Assembly (NCBI GenBank): GCA_022843625.1
Contig: JALHNH010000006.1
Coordinates: 1-64,000, forward strand
Direction of reading: 5' to 3'
Source: Bryobacter sp.
GTDB lineage: Bacteria > Acidobacteriota > Terriglobia > Bryobacterales > Bryobacteraceae
Length of the DNA: 64,000 bases
This document shows positions 35,827 through 45,188 of the stretch, one piece after another. Positions within the stretch are counted from its first letter, which is position 1; each line of letters starts with the position of its first letter. The notes under the pieces were generated by a model, which saw only the letters and a program-made list of their open reading frames with translations, ran no database searches and was not told where the DNA came from. A program made the position numbers and the translations under genes.

Positions 35827-36978
35827 CTAGGCGAGCTTGATCTTTTTGTGTTCGATCTTCTTACGGTCATCAATGCCAAGGCCAAGTGCACCGGCAATAT
35901 CCACATGCTCTGGCTGCATGCGCACAAAATTGCTATCGGCATCCCGGCGGGCAATCGCCAGGGGATCCATACCCATGGCTACACGTTTGGCATCGAGTTG
36001 ATCCCAACCAATACGGTCCATCGCGACAGGGTCTGTCGAGAAGAGCATCCGCTTGTGCTCCCAGACGTACTTCACTTTCTTTGGGTTCAGCCCCGGCCCC
36101 CCGTGATAAAGCGCCTTCACTGCATCGCAAATATTGAGTACCGTCTTGTTACGGATTGCAGGAATAGAAACAGCACTCGGAATGAACTGCCCACACGAAT
36201 TGAGCTCAGGCGACGAGTGGCTGCGGTTCACGTTATTCACAAGGCCATGCGAAAGATTCTTGAGCGCAATTGTGAGCCCGGCCGATTGATGGTGCTTGAG
36301 CAGAGGCAAGTTGATCAGCTTGTCGATCTGCGTAGTGATGAACTTCGAGGCATAGCTACGCCTTGCCGTATCGTTATTGAAGTCATATCCAGGCAGCGTC
36401 AGCTGCATGTCCATGTAGTGGTTGAGGTCGTAGCCGTCGATCTTCTGCTGCGTGTCGTCGTAGTAGTCGGCGGCCCAGGAGATACGCACACCTTCAGGAA
36501 GCCATTTGTCGAAACCCGCCTCATAGAATTCCTTCTTGTAACGGTCATATACAACGATGTCTTTACGCTTGGTGCCAGCGGCTTCAAGGCACGCAATGAT
36601 CTCCTGCACCGTCTCGGGTGAAGACATGACGTAGGGCCGTGAAACCGGGTTCAATTTGAGACCAATCACCTCACCGGGCGAGACGAACATCCTCCAGGCA
36701 GCAACCCAATCCGGTGCCCCGGTCAGCTCCATCATGCCCCGGCGCAACATGTCGCGGACGGCTTCGCGCTGGAAGGCACCGGCAATGATGGATCCTCCAT
36801 GTTCCACCTCAACAACGCGACCCGGGAAGAGCCCCGGGATCGACCACTTCGTGCGCGGAGTAGCGCTGGATGTGGACGAAGCGAGCGCTGCCTGATAAGG
36901 GAAGATCGGTGCGATAGCCCCTAAAGCGAGCATGCGCTCCATCCAGGTGCGTCGGCTTTCCTTGCGTGCGGGTTCCAT
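35827..36978 (-). CDS. DUF362 domain protein
   Basis: A 383-residue protein with an arginine-containing leader (ESRRTWMERMLALGAIAPIF), probably exported by the twin-arginine route. The core matches DUF362: VIGLKLNPVS, the segment ITTQIDKLINLPLLKHHQSAGLTIALKNLSHG (conserved Lys and His) and NICDAVKALYHGGPG. Some DUF362 proteins are fused to ferredoxin domains, but no Cys cluster is seen here. Function unknown. It ends three bases before the long LRR gene and follows DUF1501 by 18 bases. Confidence 0.82.
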   Translation of the reverse strand: MEPARKESRRTWMERMLALGAIAPIFPYQAALASSTSSATPRTKWSIPGLFPGRVVEVEHGGSIIAGAFQREAVRDMLRRGMMELTGAPDWVAAWRMFVSPGEVIGLKLNPVSRPYVMSSPETVQEIIACLEAAGTKRKDIVVYDRYKKEFYEAGFDKWLPEGVRISWAADYYDDTQQKIDGYDLNHYMDMQLTLPGYDFNNDTARRSYASKFITTQIDKLINLPLLKHHQSAGLTIALKNLSHGLVNNVNRSHSSPELNSCGQFIPSAVSIPAIRNKTVLNICDAVKALYHGGPGLNPKKVKYVWEHKRMLFSTDPVAMDRIGWDQLDAKRVAMGMDPLAIARRDADSNFVRMQPEHVDIAGALGLGIDDRKKIEHKKIKLA

Positions 36979-36996
36979 GAAAAGATTATAGTCGCT

Positions 36997-38355
36997 TCAA
37001 CTGAGGATCTTCTGGATCACCTGGCCATGCACATCGGTGAGGCTAACATCGCGGCCGCCAAACTTGTAATACAGCTTTTTGTGGTCGAGGCCAATGAGCT
37101 TGAGGATCGTGGCATGAAGGTCATGTACAGTTGTGACATCTTCAACCGCGCGCATACCCACATCGTCGGTAGCCCCGTAGACAGTGCCGCCCTTGACCCC
37201 GCCACCAGCGAGCCAAACCGTAAACGCAGTCTCGTGATGGTCTCGCCCGTCAGCAATAGGAGAATGCGGAGTGCGGCCAAACTCCGTCGCCCAGACAATC
37301 AGAGTTTCGTTGAAAAGGCCGCGGGCCTTCAGGTCGGTGATCAGTGCAGCCACACCCGTATCGGTGATTCGCGCATTCCCTTCATGCCCCTTCTTGAGTT
37401 CACCGTGTTGATCCCAGGTGCCGTTATTGCCACCGTACACTTCAGGGCAAGTGATCTCTACAAATCGAACTCCCGATTCCACCAGGCGCCGCGCACGCAT
37501 ACATTGCAAGCCATAAAGACGCTGGTGTTTGTCGGCAGCATCGAGGCCATAAAGCTTCTTGGTAGCTTCGCTTTCCTTGTCGAGATTCAACACGTCAGGT
37601 ACGGTGGACTGCATCTTGTAAGCCATCTCATAGTTGCGAATGGCAGAATCGATCGCATCGTTGGTACCAACGGTGGAAAGGAATTGACGGTCTTGCTCAA
37701 GCATCACATCCAGCTTGGCCCGCTGCAGGGCTGAAGCCTTGTCAGCCGGCTCAATGTTAGCCACGGCCTTACCTTCCGCCTGGATTGGCATCGCCTGATG
37801 GGAGGCAGAAAGAAAGCCGTTTGAGAAATTCTCGAGCCCTCCGGGAGGCACAGCCCCGCCGTGCAAAAGGACGTAGCCAGGGAGGTTCTTGTTCTCACTC
37901 GCAAGCGCATAGTTGATCCACGAACCGAGACTCGGATAGCCTCCAACATTCCGGCCCGTATGCATCAGCAGGTTCGCCCGAGGATGCAGGGGGAAGCCAG
38001 AGACCATGGATCGCACGATTGCCAGATCATCCACGCACTTGGCCACGTTGGGAAAGAGCTCACTCACCCAAGCTCCAGACTGGCCGTGCTGTTTAAAGCT
38101 CCACGGGCTCTTCAGCCACTTGCGGTTGGTTTCCTTCTTGGCACCGATCTGATAAAAGCCGTCAAAGGTCTGGCCGTTCAGTGCGTCGAGCTTTGGCTTG
38201 GGGTCGAAGGTATCGATATGAGAGACACCACCGGGCATGAAGCAGAAGATGACGTTCTTCACCTTGGGTGCGAAGTGAAGAGCTGGCCCGGCGCTGAGCC
38301 GATCTGTCATCATGCAAGCCAGCGCTAGAAGCTCGCGTCTCGAACTAATGAACAT
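36997..38355 (-). CDS. DUF1501 protein (sulfatase-like fold)
   Basis: A 452-residue protein of DUF1501, related to the alkaline phosphatase/sulfatase fold. It has a leader (SSRRELLALACMM). Typical patterns are VIFCFMPGGVSHIDTFDPKP, LFPNVAKCVDDLAIVRSM, VRFVEITCPEVYGGNNGTWDQH, WATEFGRTPHSP and GRDHHETAFTVWLAGGG. No enzymatic role is established. It overlaps the DUF1553 gene by 11 bases, the usual partner arrangement. Confidence 0.92.
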   Translation of the reverse strand: MFISSRRELLALACMMTDRLSAGPALHFAPKVKNVIFCFMPGGVSHIDTFDPKPKLDALNGQTFDGFYQIGAKKETNRKWLKSPWSFKQHGQSGAWVSELFPNVAKCVDDLAIVRSMVSGFPLHPRANLLMHTGRNVGGYPSLGSWINYALASENKNLPGYVLLHGGAVPPGGLENFSNGFLSASHQAMPIQAEGKAVANIEPADKASALQRAKLDVMLEQDRQFLSTVGTNDAIDSAIRNYEMAYKMQSTVPDVLNLDKESEATKKLYGLDAADKHQRLYGLQCMRARRLVESGVRFVEITCPEVYGGNNGTWDQHGELKKGHEGNARITDTGVAALITDLKARGLFNETLIVWATEFGRTPHSPIADGRDHHETAFTVWLAGGGVKGGTVYGATDDVGMRAVEDVTTVHDLHATILKLIGLDHKKLYYKFGGRDVSLTDVHGQVIQKILS

Positions 38356-41300
38356 AAATCAGCTCCTTCAAATTGAAGATGGCGTGCGCAAGATCTTTCC
38401 AGACGGCACTACTGCTGAGCAGCTTTGATGCTTCCACTTTGTGCAAGCTGGCGAGTTCGCGGCTGAGGCCACTGAAGCGCTCGCGTTCAACCGGAGAAGG
38501 CAAACGTCCAAGAGCGGTGCGGAACATGTTGTCGATACGGGTCTCGGCGTTTGGTGATTCCTGCTCGATCACCCGCGCAGCCCAGACACCAGCTTGATCG
38601 AGAACAAAGGGGTCGTTGAGCAAAGCCAGTGCCTGCGGCGGAACATTGCTCAAGTCACGATTGCCACGGGCGATGTTGGGATTGGGGAAGTCGAAGGTCT
38701 CAAGAAATCGCGAGCCTTCATGTCGTGTGACCTTGATATAGATACTGCGGCGGCCATCCCCGTCGAGCGGGCCCTGGTAGAGCTTGCGATACTCGCTCGG
38801 TTCATCGCGGCGCGGCTGGATGCTCGGCCCGTAAAGCGTGCGATCGAGGCGCCCGGAGATTGCGAGAAGGGAGTCCCGAATCGATTCGGCCTCCATTCGA
38901 TGCACGGGGTAGTGCGAAAGCAATTGATTGAGCGGGTCCACCGGGCTTGCCTCTGGAACGGTCTTGCCTGTTTGCTGGAAGGTATCCGAAAGGGCGATCT
39001 CGCGGATCAGCTTCTTGATAGACCATCCTTGCGCCACGAAACGGCTGGCCAATAGATCAAGTAACTCGGGGTGTGAGGGCCGCTCACCGTAGACTCCCAG
39101 GTTGTCGGCGGTGGCGACGATACCGCGCCCAAACATGTGTTGCCAGATGCGGTTCGCCATTACTCGGGCAGTCAGAGGATTCTCGGGGCTCGCAATCGCT
39201 TCGGCTACTTCCAGCCTCCCGCTACCGAAGGCACTTACCGGCTTGGCCGGATGGATCAAGCTCAGGAAGCCGCGGGGCGTAACCTTACCCGGCCGGGCAG
39301 CATCGCCACCAACCAGGACGGGGAAGTTGTAACCCGGGTCAAGATCGGCAAGGCCCTGGATCACGCGCGGTGACGCGATCTGCGCCTCGGTTGAGCGATA
39401 GGAATCGATGGCAGCACGTATCGAGCTTGCGTTGTTACTCAGCAGCTTGCTCTCGATAAGCCAGCTGAGCCATGCTGCATCTTCAGCAGTCGCATGCCCT
39501 TCTTGCCATGCTCTTATGGCATTGCGTGCAATGCTGGCATATTGTTCAGCAAGTTCAGGAAGTGAGGTTGGGGCAGCGCTCGCAAATAGAAGAGCCGAGT
39601 GCTTAAGCTCGTCTTTAGGCGACTCGTCGATGTCGTGTAGAACAGCGCGGGCCAGCCCAACATAGGACTGCGGTGCAGCAAGTTGCTCGGGGCTGGCCTT
39701 GGTGTGGCCGGGACGGTCTGGGATGCGCGTATTGTCCGACTTGGTAACAAGCTCGAGATAGAAAGGAAGCTCCGGCTGATCCTCACGATTGGGGATCTTC
39801 ACCCAGGAGAGCGTGTCGCTATCGAGGATCTTGTAGTCTTCCCCCAGCATGCAGTTGTCGATGACGGCACGGCGAGCTCCGAGCTTGCCGCCCATCACCT
39901 GGATGCTGACGAACTTCTTGTTCTTCGGCACCAGTGGAGAGCGCAGGGCTGCATTGAAGCGCTCTGATAGGGCGTGACTGTAAATGCCTTCGGGGAAAAT
40001 ACCGCTAATCGCTTTGGGCCCTGTGGCGGCAATGGCAAAATCGCCGTTCGGCGATCGGTAAGTTTGCGAGGTCCATTCGCCGAAGGGCCGAAAGTGCTCC
40101 TGATTGAAGGCTGTACGCGCCAGAGATTCCTTTGAATACTGATCCGTAAGCGACTGCCACTCCGATCTGAAGTCTTTGGCGCGGGCCGCCTGGATCCACG
40201 GATAGAGCGGATTCTCCAGCTTGGGCTTGGGGGTTTCGAGAGCAGCCAGCAGCGTCTGCAGCCGTTCCAGTTGAGAGGCGTCTTCGGGAGCGGGGGCAAG
40301 CTTGCGCCAGGCACGATCGGCAGCCAAGAGCAGACCAGGGAGAGCTTTGGTTTCGGCCATCCAGAGCTTTGCCAGCTCGCCTCGAATCAGCGGCTTCTTT
40401 GCCGCCAGACTTTGCTTGATTGCCGCATTGGTATCAGGAAGATCAGCAGTATGCGTTACCATCCGGGAACTGGTCAGCACGCCATAGAGCGCATAATAAT
40501 CCGAGGTTGGAATCGGGTCCAGCTTGTGATCGTGACAGCGCGCGCAGGCAATCGTGAGGCCCTGAAAGGCCTTACCCATCGTGTCGATCTGGTTGTCTAC
40601 AACATCGGTGCGGATCTGGCGGAAGCGGATGCAATCGTCGTGGCCAAGCTCCCCGAAGCGGAAGGAACTGGTGCCGATCTTCGACTCATTCAGGCCGTCT
40701 ACCAGGTTCAGCCGAGGCTTCGCCAGGAGGTCTCCGGCGATATGTTCGCGGATGAGCTGATCGTAGGGGATGTCCTGATTGAAGGCGCGGATCAGATAGT
40801 CGCGGTAATGCGTCGCGCCGAGGATTTCGTAGTTCCAATCGTTACCGAAGGTCTCCGCAAAGCGCATCACATCCATCCAGTGCCGGGCCCAGTGTTCCCC
40901 AAAGTGAGGCGAGGCAAGGAGACGATCCACCACTCGCTCATAAGCGTTGGGGGAAAGATCTCGAACAAATAGATCGACTTCGAGTGGAGTCGGCGGTAGT
41001 CCTGTCAGGACATAACTGAGACGGCGAACCAAGATGGCACGGTCAGCAGGCTGAGAGGGCTTGAGACTTACTTTCTCAAGAGCTTCAACGATGATCTGGT
41101 CGATATTCTTTCTGGGCTTGACCACGGGCTGAAAGGCCCAGTGCTCACGCAGAAGCTTTGGATAGTAGCGCGGATCACCAGAGCTGATAGGAGTCTTGGC
41201 TGCATCGGATGCGGGCCAGGGAGCTCCTGCGCTGATCCAGGTTTCAATTGCTGCAATCTCTGTATCTTCAAGGCGCTGTCCGCCGACAGGCATTTTGAGT

Positions 41301-41539
41301 CCAGCATCGTCATGACGAATGGAACTGGCCAGAAGGCTGGACTTAGGGTCGCCGGGCAGAAGAGCAGGGCCCCGATTGCCGCCCTTCAACATTGCATCCC
41401 TGGAATCGAGACGCAAGGATGAAGACTGCTGCGAAGGCCCGTGGCAAGCGATGCAAGACCGGACCAATACCGGTCTGACGGACATTTCAAAAGTCTCGCT
41501 TGACTGCGCAAGCAAGAGAAGGGTCAGTTGGAAATACAT
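38345..41539 (-). CDS. DUF1549/DUF1553 cytochrome-like protein (long)
   Basis: A 1064-residue exported protein: signal peptide (about residues 1-12), PSCyt1 heme c motif CIACH (29-33), DUF1549 with CARCHDHKLDPIPTSDYYAL, then a middle domain of about 300 residues and DUF1553 at the end (LTARVMANRIWQHMFGRGIV, RMEAESIRDSLLAISGRLD, DVPPQALALLND-type segment). The middle part is missing in the second copy at 51321-53645. The family is thought to take part in outer-membrane or periplasmic electron transfer or polymer breakdown, without direct proof. It is coupled to DUF1501 downstream. Confidence 0.92.
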   Translation of the reverse strand: MYFQLTLLLLAQSSETFEMSVRPVLVRSCIACHGPSQQSSSLRLDSRDAMLKGGNRGPALLPGDPKSSLLASSIRHDDAGLKMPVGGQRLEDTEIAAIETWISAGAPWPASDAAKTPISSGDPRYYPKLLREHWAFQPVVKPRKNIDQIIVEALEKVSLKPSQPADRAILVRRLSYVLTGLPPTPLEVDLFVRDLSPNAYERVVDRLLASPHFGEHWARHWMDVMRFAETFGNDWNYEILGATHYRDYLIRAFNQDIPYDQLIREHIAGDLLAKPRLNLVDGLNESKIGTSSFRFGELGHDDCIRFRQIRTDVVDNQIDTMGKAFQGLTIACARCHDHKLDPIPTSDYYALYGVLTSSRMVTHTADLPDTNAAIKQSLAAKKPLIRGELAKLWMAETKALPGLLLAADRAWRKLAPAPEDASQLERLQTLLAALETPKPKLENPLYPWIQAARAKDFRSEWQSLTDQYSKESLARTAFNQEHFRPFGEWTSQTYRSPNGDFAIAATGPKAISGIFPEGIYSHALSERFNAALRSPLVPKNKKFVSIQVMGGKLGARRAVIDNCMLGEDYKILDSDTLSWVKIPNREDQPELPFYLELVTKSDNTRIPDRPGHTKASPEQLAAPQSYVGLARAVLHDIDESPKDELKHSALLFASAAPTSLPELAEQYASIARNAIRAWQEGHATAEDAAWLSWLIESKLLSNNASSIRAAIDSYRSTEAQIASPRVIQGLADLDPGYNFPVLVGGDAARPGKVTPRGFLSLIHPAKPVSAFGSGRLEVAEAIASPENPLTARVMANRIWQHMFGRGIVATADNLGVYGERPSHPELLDLLASRFVAQGWSIKKLIREIALSDTFQQTGKTVPEASPVDPLNQLLSHYPVHRMEAESIRDSLLAISGRLDRTLYGPSIQPRRDEPSEYRKLYQGPLDGDGRRSIYIKVTRHEGSRFLETFDFPNPNIARGNRDLSNVPPQALALLNDPFVLDQAGVWAARVIEQESPNAETRIDNMFRTALGRLPSPVERERFSGLSRELASLHKVEASKLLSSSAVWKDLAHAIFNLKELIYVH

Positions 41540-41563
41540 GGGCCTTTGCCCAAGTAGTTTATA

Positions 41564-42409
41564 TTAGACAATCGCGGCAGGGTTCGATAGCGTACCAATT
41601 TGCGGCACGCTGATCGTTACAACATCGCCTGGAGCAAGAGCGCTTTCCTGCGTGACGATAATGCCAGTGCCCGTCTGAAGCACAGTCCCGCAGGGGACTT
41701 GATTCGAACGCAGCAGGTAGCCGATGATGTCTTCGATCTTGCGACCGAGCTTAGAGGTATTGGTGCTGCCTTCAAAGGTGGTCTTGTCGCCGCGAGTGAT
41801 CTTGCAGGTCATCTCGAGGTTGTAGACATTGCCGATCTCATCGGGGGTCACAAATACAGGGCCGAGTGAGGCGCAGCCGGTGAAGGTCTTGGACTGCGGC
41901 AGATAGAGAGGATTCTCTTTTTCGATGTCCCAGGCCGAGACGTCGTTTGAGACGGTATAGCCAAAGATCTGGCCTTTGGACCCGATCAGGACGGCGAGTT
42001 CGGGCTCAGGTGCCGTGAATTTGGAGTCTTCACGGATGCCGATGGGCTGCCCCGGCCCAACCGCGATACGGGATGTGCCCTTGAAGAAGAGCTCGGGCCG
42101 GCCGCCTTCGAAGACAGCGCGGTAGAAACCTTCGCGAGTGCCATGTTCGGCATCGCGAAAGCTCGAGCTGATTTCATAGGTGCAGCCGGCGCCCCAGACT
42201 TCACGGGGTGCGATCGGGATCAGCGGCGTGACCTCTTCGAGGTGAGTGCTGGCCAGGCGGCCAGCAAGGGTTGCCAGGTCTGTACCTTCCACATCGGCAC
42301 GCTTCACCAGATCGTACATGGAGTAGTCGGGGATCGGCCGGGCGTGGGTCGTGTCTACAAAGATTGCAGCGACAACAGAGCCGTTGCTTTTGATTTGTCC
42401 TAGTTTCAT
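41564..42409 (-). CDS. FAH-family dehydratase-like protein (sugar-acid pathway)
   Basis: A 281-residue FAH-superfamily protein. It has the pattern REVWGAGCTYEIS, the metal-ligand segment TAPEPELAVLIGSKGQIFGYTVSNDVSAWDIE and the C-terminal VLQTGTGIIVT. This version resembles 2-keto-3-deoxy-D-arabinonate (or L-arabinonate/xylonate-type) dehydratases, which give 2,5-dioxopentanoate. The neighbour on the upstream side is an aldehyde dehydrogenase of the alpha-ketoglutarate-semialdehyde type, 21 bases away, the enzyme expected for the next step. The pair would complete a pentose-to-2-oxoglutarate route. The substrate is inferred from context. Confidence 0.78.
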   Translation of the reverse strand: MKLGQIKSNGSVVAAIFVDTTHARPIPDYSMYDLVKRADVEGTDLATLAGRLASTHLEEVTPLIPIAPREVWGAGCTYEISSSFRDAEHGTREGFYRAVFEGGRPELFFKGTSRIAVGPGQPIGIREDSKFTAPEPELAVLIGSKGQIFGYTVSNDVSAWDIEKENPLYLPQSKTFTGCASLGPVFVTPDEIGNVYNLEMTCKITRGDKTTFEGSTNTSKLGRKIEDIIGYLLRSNQVPCGTVLQTGTGIIVTQESALAPGDVVTISVPQIGTLSNPAAIV

Positions 42410-42430
42410 CGAGTGCTTTCCGTGGTTGTT

Positions 42431-43873
42431 TTAGTACTTGAGGTAGATGGTCTTGTAGTCGCTGTAGAAGTCGAATGCAGCAGGGCCCTGCTCTTTAGGC
42501 CCGAAGGACGAATCCTTAGTGCCACCGAAGGGGAGCTGATATTCAACGCCAGCCGAAGGCAGATTGACTGTAAGCAAGCCAGCCTCGGCGCCATAGATGA
42601 ACTCGAAGACGCGTGAGAGGTTGGTGGTTTGAACGCTGGCCGAAAGGCCAAATACTGTGGCGTTAGCCATGCGCATGGCATCCTCGAAGCTCTTGGCGCG
42701 ATGGATGGTAAGCACGGGGCCAAAGATTTCTTCTTTAGCGATGCGGGCGTCTTCGGGCACGTCGGCGAAGACGGTGGGCTCGACGTAGTAGCCCTTGTCG
42801 TAGGCGCCGCCGGTGAGGCGATTGCCGCCAACCAGGGGTGCGCCCACTTCTTTCTTGCCGATCTCGATGTATTCGAGAATCGTGTTGAGGGCGGCTTCGT
42901 CCACGGCAGGGCCGATATCGATGCCGGCTTCCATGCCGTTGCCAACCTTCAGCTTTTTGGTGCGCTCGACAACTGCGGCAACAAACTTGTCGTAGATGCC
43001 GTCTTCAACGATGGCGCGTGAGGTGGCAGTGCACTTCTGGCCGGTAGAGAAGAAGGCGGCATTGACTACGTTTTCGACGGCAGCATTGAAGTCTGCGTCG
43101 TTCAAAACGATAGTGGGGTTCTTGCCACCCATTTCAAGCTGGATGCGGAGCATGCGCTTGGAAGCTTCGGTGTGGACCCATTTGCCGATGGTCTCGGAAC
43201 CGGTAAACGAGATGGCCTTGACCGGTTTGGCTTCAATCAGGGCCTTGCCGATGGTGCCGCCGGAGCCGGCTACGAAGTTCACAACACCCTTGGGGATGCC
43301 GGCTTCATGCAGTGCTTCGATGATGCGCCAGGCGGAGAGAGGAGCGACACTGGCGGGCTTGATGATGACGGTATTACCGCAGATCAGGGCCGGGGCGAGC
43401 TTCCAGCAGGGGATGGCGCTGGGGAAGTTCCAGGGGGTGATCAGGCCGACCACACCAATGGGCTTGCGGATGGCAAACATGTGAACGCGGTCGCGCTCGC
43501 TGGGAACGAGATGGCCACCAGTGCGCGAGCCTTCGCCAGCAAAATACTTCAGGATGTTGATCGTGCGGCGCACTTCACCCTTGGCTTCTGGGAAGGTCTT
43601 GCCTTCTTCGCGGGTCATGTCGGCGGCGATTGATTCAAAGCGGCTATCGAGGATCTCGGCAGCCTTGAAGAGAATGTTGGCGCGGGCGGGGCCAGTCATG
43701 CCAGCCCACTTGGGGAAGGCGTCGGCAGCAGCCTGAGCTGCGGCGTCGACATCTGCTGCAGAAGCCTTGACGAAGAGGCCGACTACTTCATCGGTGTTAG
43801 CAGGATTGCGGACTTCGAAGGTGCCACCGGTGGTGACCCATTCGCCGTTAATATAATTGCCGAAAGTTTGCAT
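42431..43873 (-). CDS. Aldehyde dehydrogenase, probably 2,5-dioxovalerate type
   Basis: A 480-residue NAD(P)-dependent aldehyde dehydrogenase. The substrate pocket residues are in FINGEW-type NYINGEW and NPANTDEVVG. The nucleotide fold has TPWNFPSAIPCWKLAPAL and FTGSETIGKWV. Catalytic Glu247 is in LEMGGKNP and catalytic Cys281 in GQKCTATSR. The similarity pattern fits alpha-ketoglutarate semialdehyde (2,5-dioxovalerate) dehydrogenases, in line with the next gene. It is preceded by lemA with 12 bases between them. Confidence 0.88.
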   Translation of the reverse strand: MQTFGNYINGEWVTTGGTFEVRNPANTDEVVGLFVKASAADVDAAAQAAADAFPKWAGMTGPARANILFKAAEILDSRFESIAADMTREEGKTFPEAKGEVRRTINILKYFAGEGSRTGGHLVPSERDRVHMFAIRKPIGVVGLITPWNFPSAIPCWKLAPALICGNTVIIKPASVAPLSAWRIIEALHEAGIPKGVVNFVAGSGGTIGKALIEAKPVKAISFTGSETIGKWVHTEASKRMLRIQLEMGGKNPTIVLNDADFNAAVENVVNAAFFSTGQKCTATSRAIVEDGIYDKFVAAVVERTKKLKVGNGMEAGIDIGPAVDEAALNTILEYIEIGKKEVGAPLVGGNRLTGGAYDKGYYVEPTVFADVPEDARIAKEEIFGPVLTIHRAKSFEDAMRMANATVFGLSASVQTTNLSRVFEFIYGAEAGLLTVNLPSAGVEYQLPFGGTKDSSFGPKEQGPAAFDFYSDYKTIYLKY

Positions 43874-43885
43874 GTAAGAATCCCT

Positions 43886-44458
43886 CTATTTGGAAAAGTC
43901 GACCTTGGGAGCGGTGCGGGCCCCGGGATCGGTTTTGAAGTAAGCATCGTTGCGCTGGAAGCCAAAAAGCGACGCAGCGATATTGGTGGGAAAAAGTTCC
44001 CGAGTGGTGTTGTAGTCTTGCACCACTTCGTTGTATTTTCGACGTTCGACGGCAATGCGGTTCTCCGTGCCGGCGAGTTCGTCCTGAAGACGCATGAAGT
44101 TTTCGTTGGACTTCAGCTGTGGATAATTTTCTACTACGACAAGCAGACGTGCAAGGGCACTATCGAGCTGACCGTTCGCGGTGATCTTCTCACCCGGGGT
44201 GCGGGCGCCACCGAGGGCAGCACGGGCATTGGCGATGTTGGTAAACACCTCCTTCTCCTGGGTTGCGAATCCCTTGACGGTTGAAACAAGATTCGGGATC
44301 AGGTCGGCACGACGCTGCAGGGCGACGTCCACTTGTGCCCAGGAGCCTTCAATGGCTTCCCGCTTCACAACCAGATCGTTGCGACTGCCTATCATCTTGC
44401 CGCCAATCAACAAGGCGCCAACCAATAAAACGCCAATCACAATCAGAGCTGAACGCAT
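43886..44458 (-). CDS. lemA: LemA family protein
   Basis: A 190-residue protein with one N-terminal membrane helix (about residues 5-22) and a long helical domain. LemA hallmarks are YNDLV-type [45 protein letters not shown] split around residue 30-70, [16 protein letters not shown] and [18 protein letters not shown]. LemA proteins are cell-envelope proteins of unclear role and often sit beside TPM-domain genes, as here (one gene between). Confidence 0.93.
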   Translation of the reverse strand: MRSALIVIGVLLVGALLIGGKMIGSRNDLVVKREAIEGSWAQVDVALQRRADLIPNLVSTVKGFATQEKEVFTNIANARAALGGARTPGEKITANGQLDSALARLLVVVENYPQLKSNENFMRLQDELAGTENRIAVERRKYNEVVQDYNTTRELFPTNIAASLFGFQRNDAYFKTDPGARTAPKVDFSK

Positions 44459-44469
44459 AAGGGTATCCT

Positions 44470-45180
44470 CTACAGGGCGTCAACGGACGCAACCAGACTT
44501 TGTATCTGCTTTAAGTAGTCTTCGAACAATTGTACTGAGTCTACAGACTTGGGGCTGAGTTTTCCCTCACGCAGGTCGATCAGTTGCGCGAAAGGGAGGG
44601 GGTCAACCAAGCCCGCACGGTGAGCCGCCTCTACCAAAGAACGACGTGCTGCGGGGGCTTCGAGTTGCTTCAGGAGCAAGGCATGGCGAATAAAAAGCAA
44701 AAATGTGGTGACGGAATCTTCCATTAGGCGGAGTAAAGCTTTGTTGTCGCCAAGAACAGGCATCGCTTTCTGCCGAAGGCGCAGAAGTTTGGAGCGAATC
44801 TCATGTTCGAGTTGTGCCCGGTGATGGGCGCGATCTACCGACAGACCTTCGAGCGGGCTCTCGCCCAAGAGAATGCGATGAGAAGCCTTGATATCGCTGA
44901 TCTCGATCGGGAAAGCATCGCAGGAGCGGCGAAACTCGTCGAGTGTAAAGAGCAGTGGCTGAGGGTTACGCTGCTCCACCCACCAGATCAAGAGTGGGGC
45001 GGCAGCCTTTAAGGTTGCAGGGTGCAAGTCGTTGGTAAGGATCAGGATATTGAGATCCGAGTGACCGCTATCGAATTCGTTGCGGGCGGCCGAGCCGTAG
45101 AGCAGAATCGACGAGAGCCTAGCGTCGAGTGCTGTTTTTGCTTTGGATACGAGATCCTGTAGCTGCTTTTCGATTTGCAT
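44470..45180 (-). CDS. Nucleotidyltransferase-like protein with altered acidic site
   Basis: A 236-residue protein. The N-terminal part has a Pol-beta-type nucleotidyltransferase motif [18 protein letters not shown] (residues 29-46). The normal pattern GS-x10-D-x-D/E has its second acidic residue replaced by Asn44, so catalysis is doubtful. The C-terminal half is a helical bundle with conserved-looking [16 protein letters not shown], akin to HEPN-like or substrate-binding domains. The ATG at 45180 is chosen because upstream in-frame codons lie in the glycine-rich tail region of the TPM gene. It sits between TPM and LemA genes. Function unknown. Confidence 0.7.
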   Translation of the reverse strand: MQIEKQLQDLVSKAKTALDARLSSILLYGSAARNEFDSGHSDLNILILTNDLHPATLKAAAPLLIWWVEQRNPQPLLFTLDEFRRSCDAFPIEISDIKASHRILLGESPLEGLSVDRAHHRAQLEHEIRSKLLRLRQKAMPVLGDNKALLRLMEDSVTTFLLFIRHALLLKQLEAPAARRSLVEAAHRAGLVDPLPFAQLIDLREGKLSPKSVDSVQLFEDYLKQIQSLVASVDAL

Positions 45181-45188
45181 AGTTTTGA

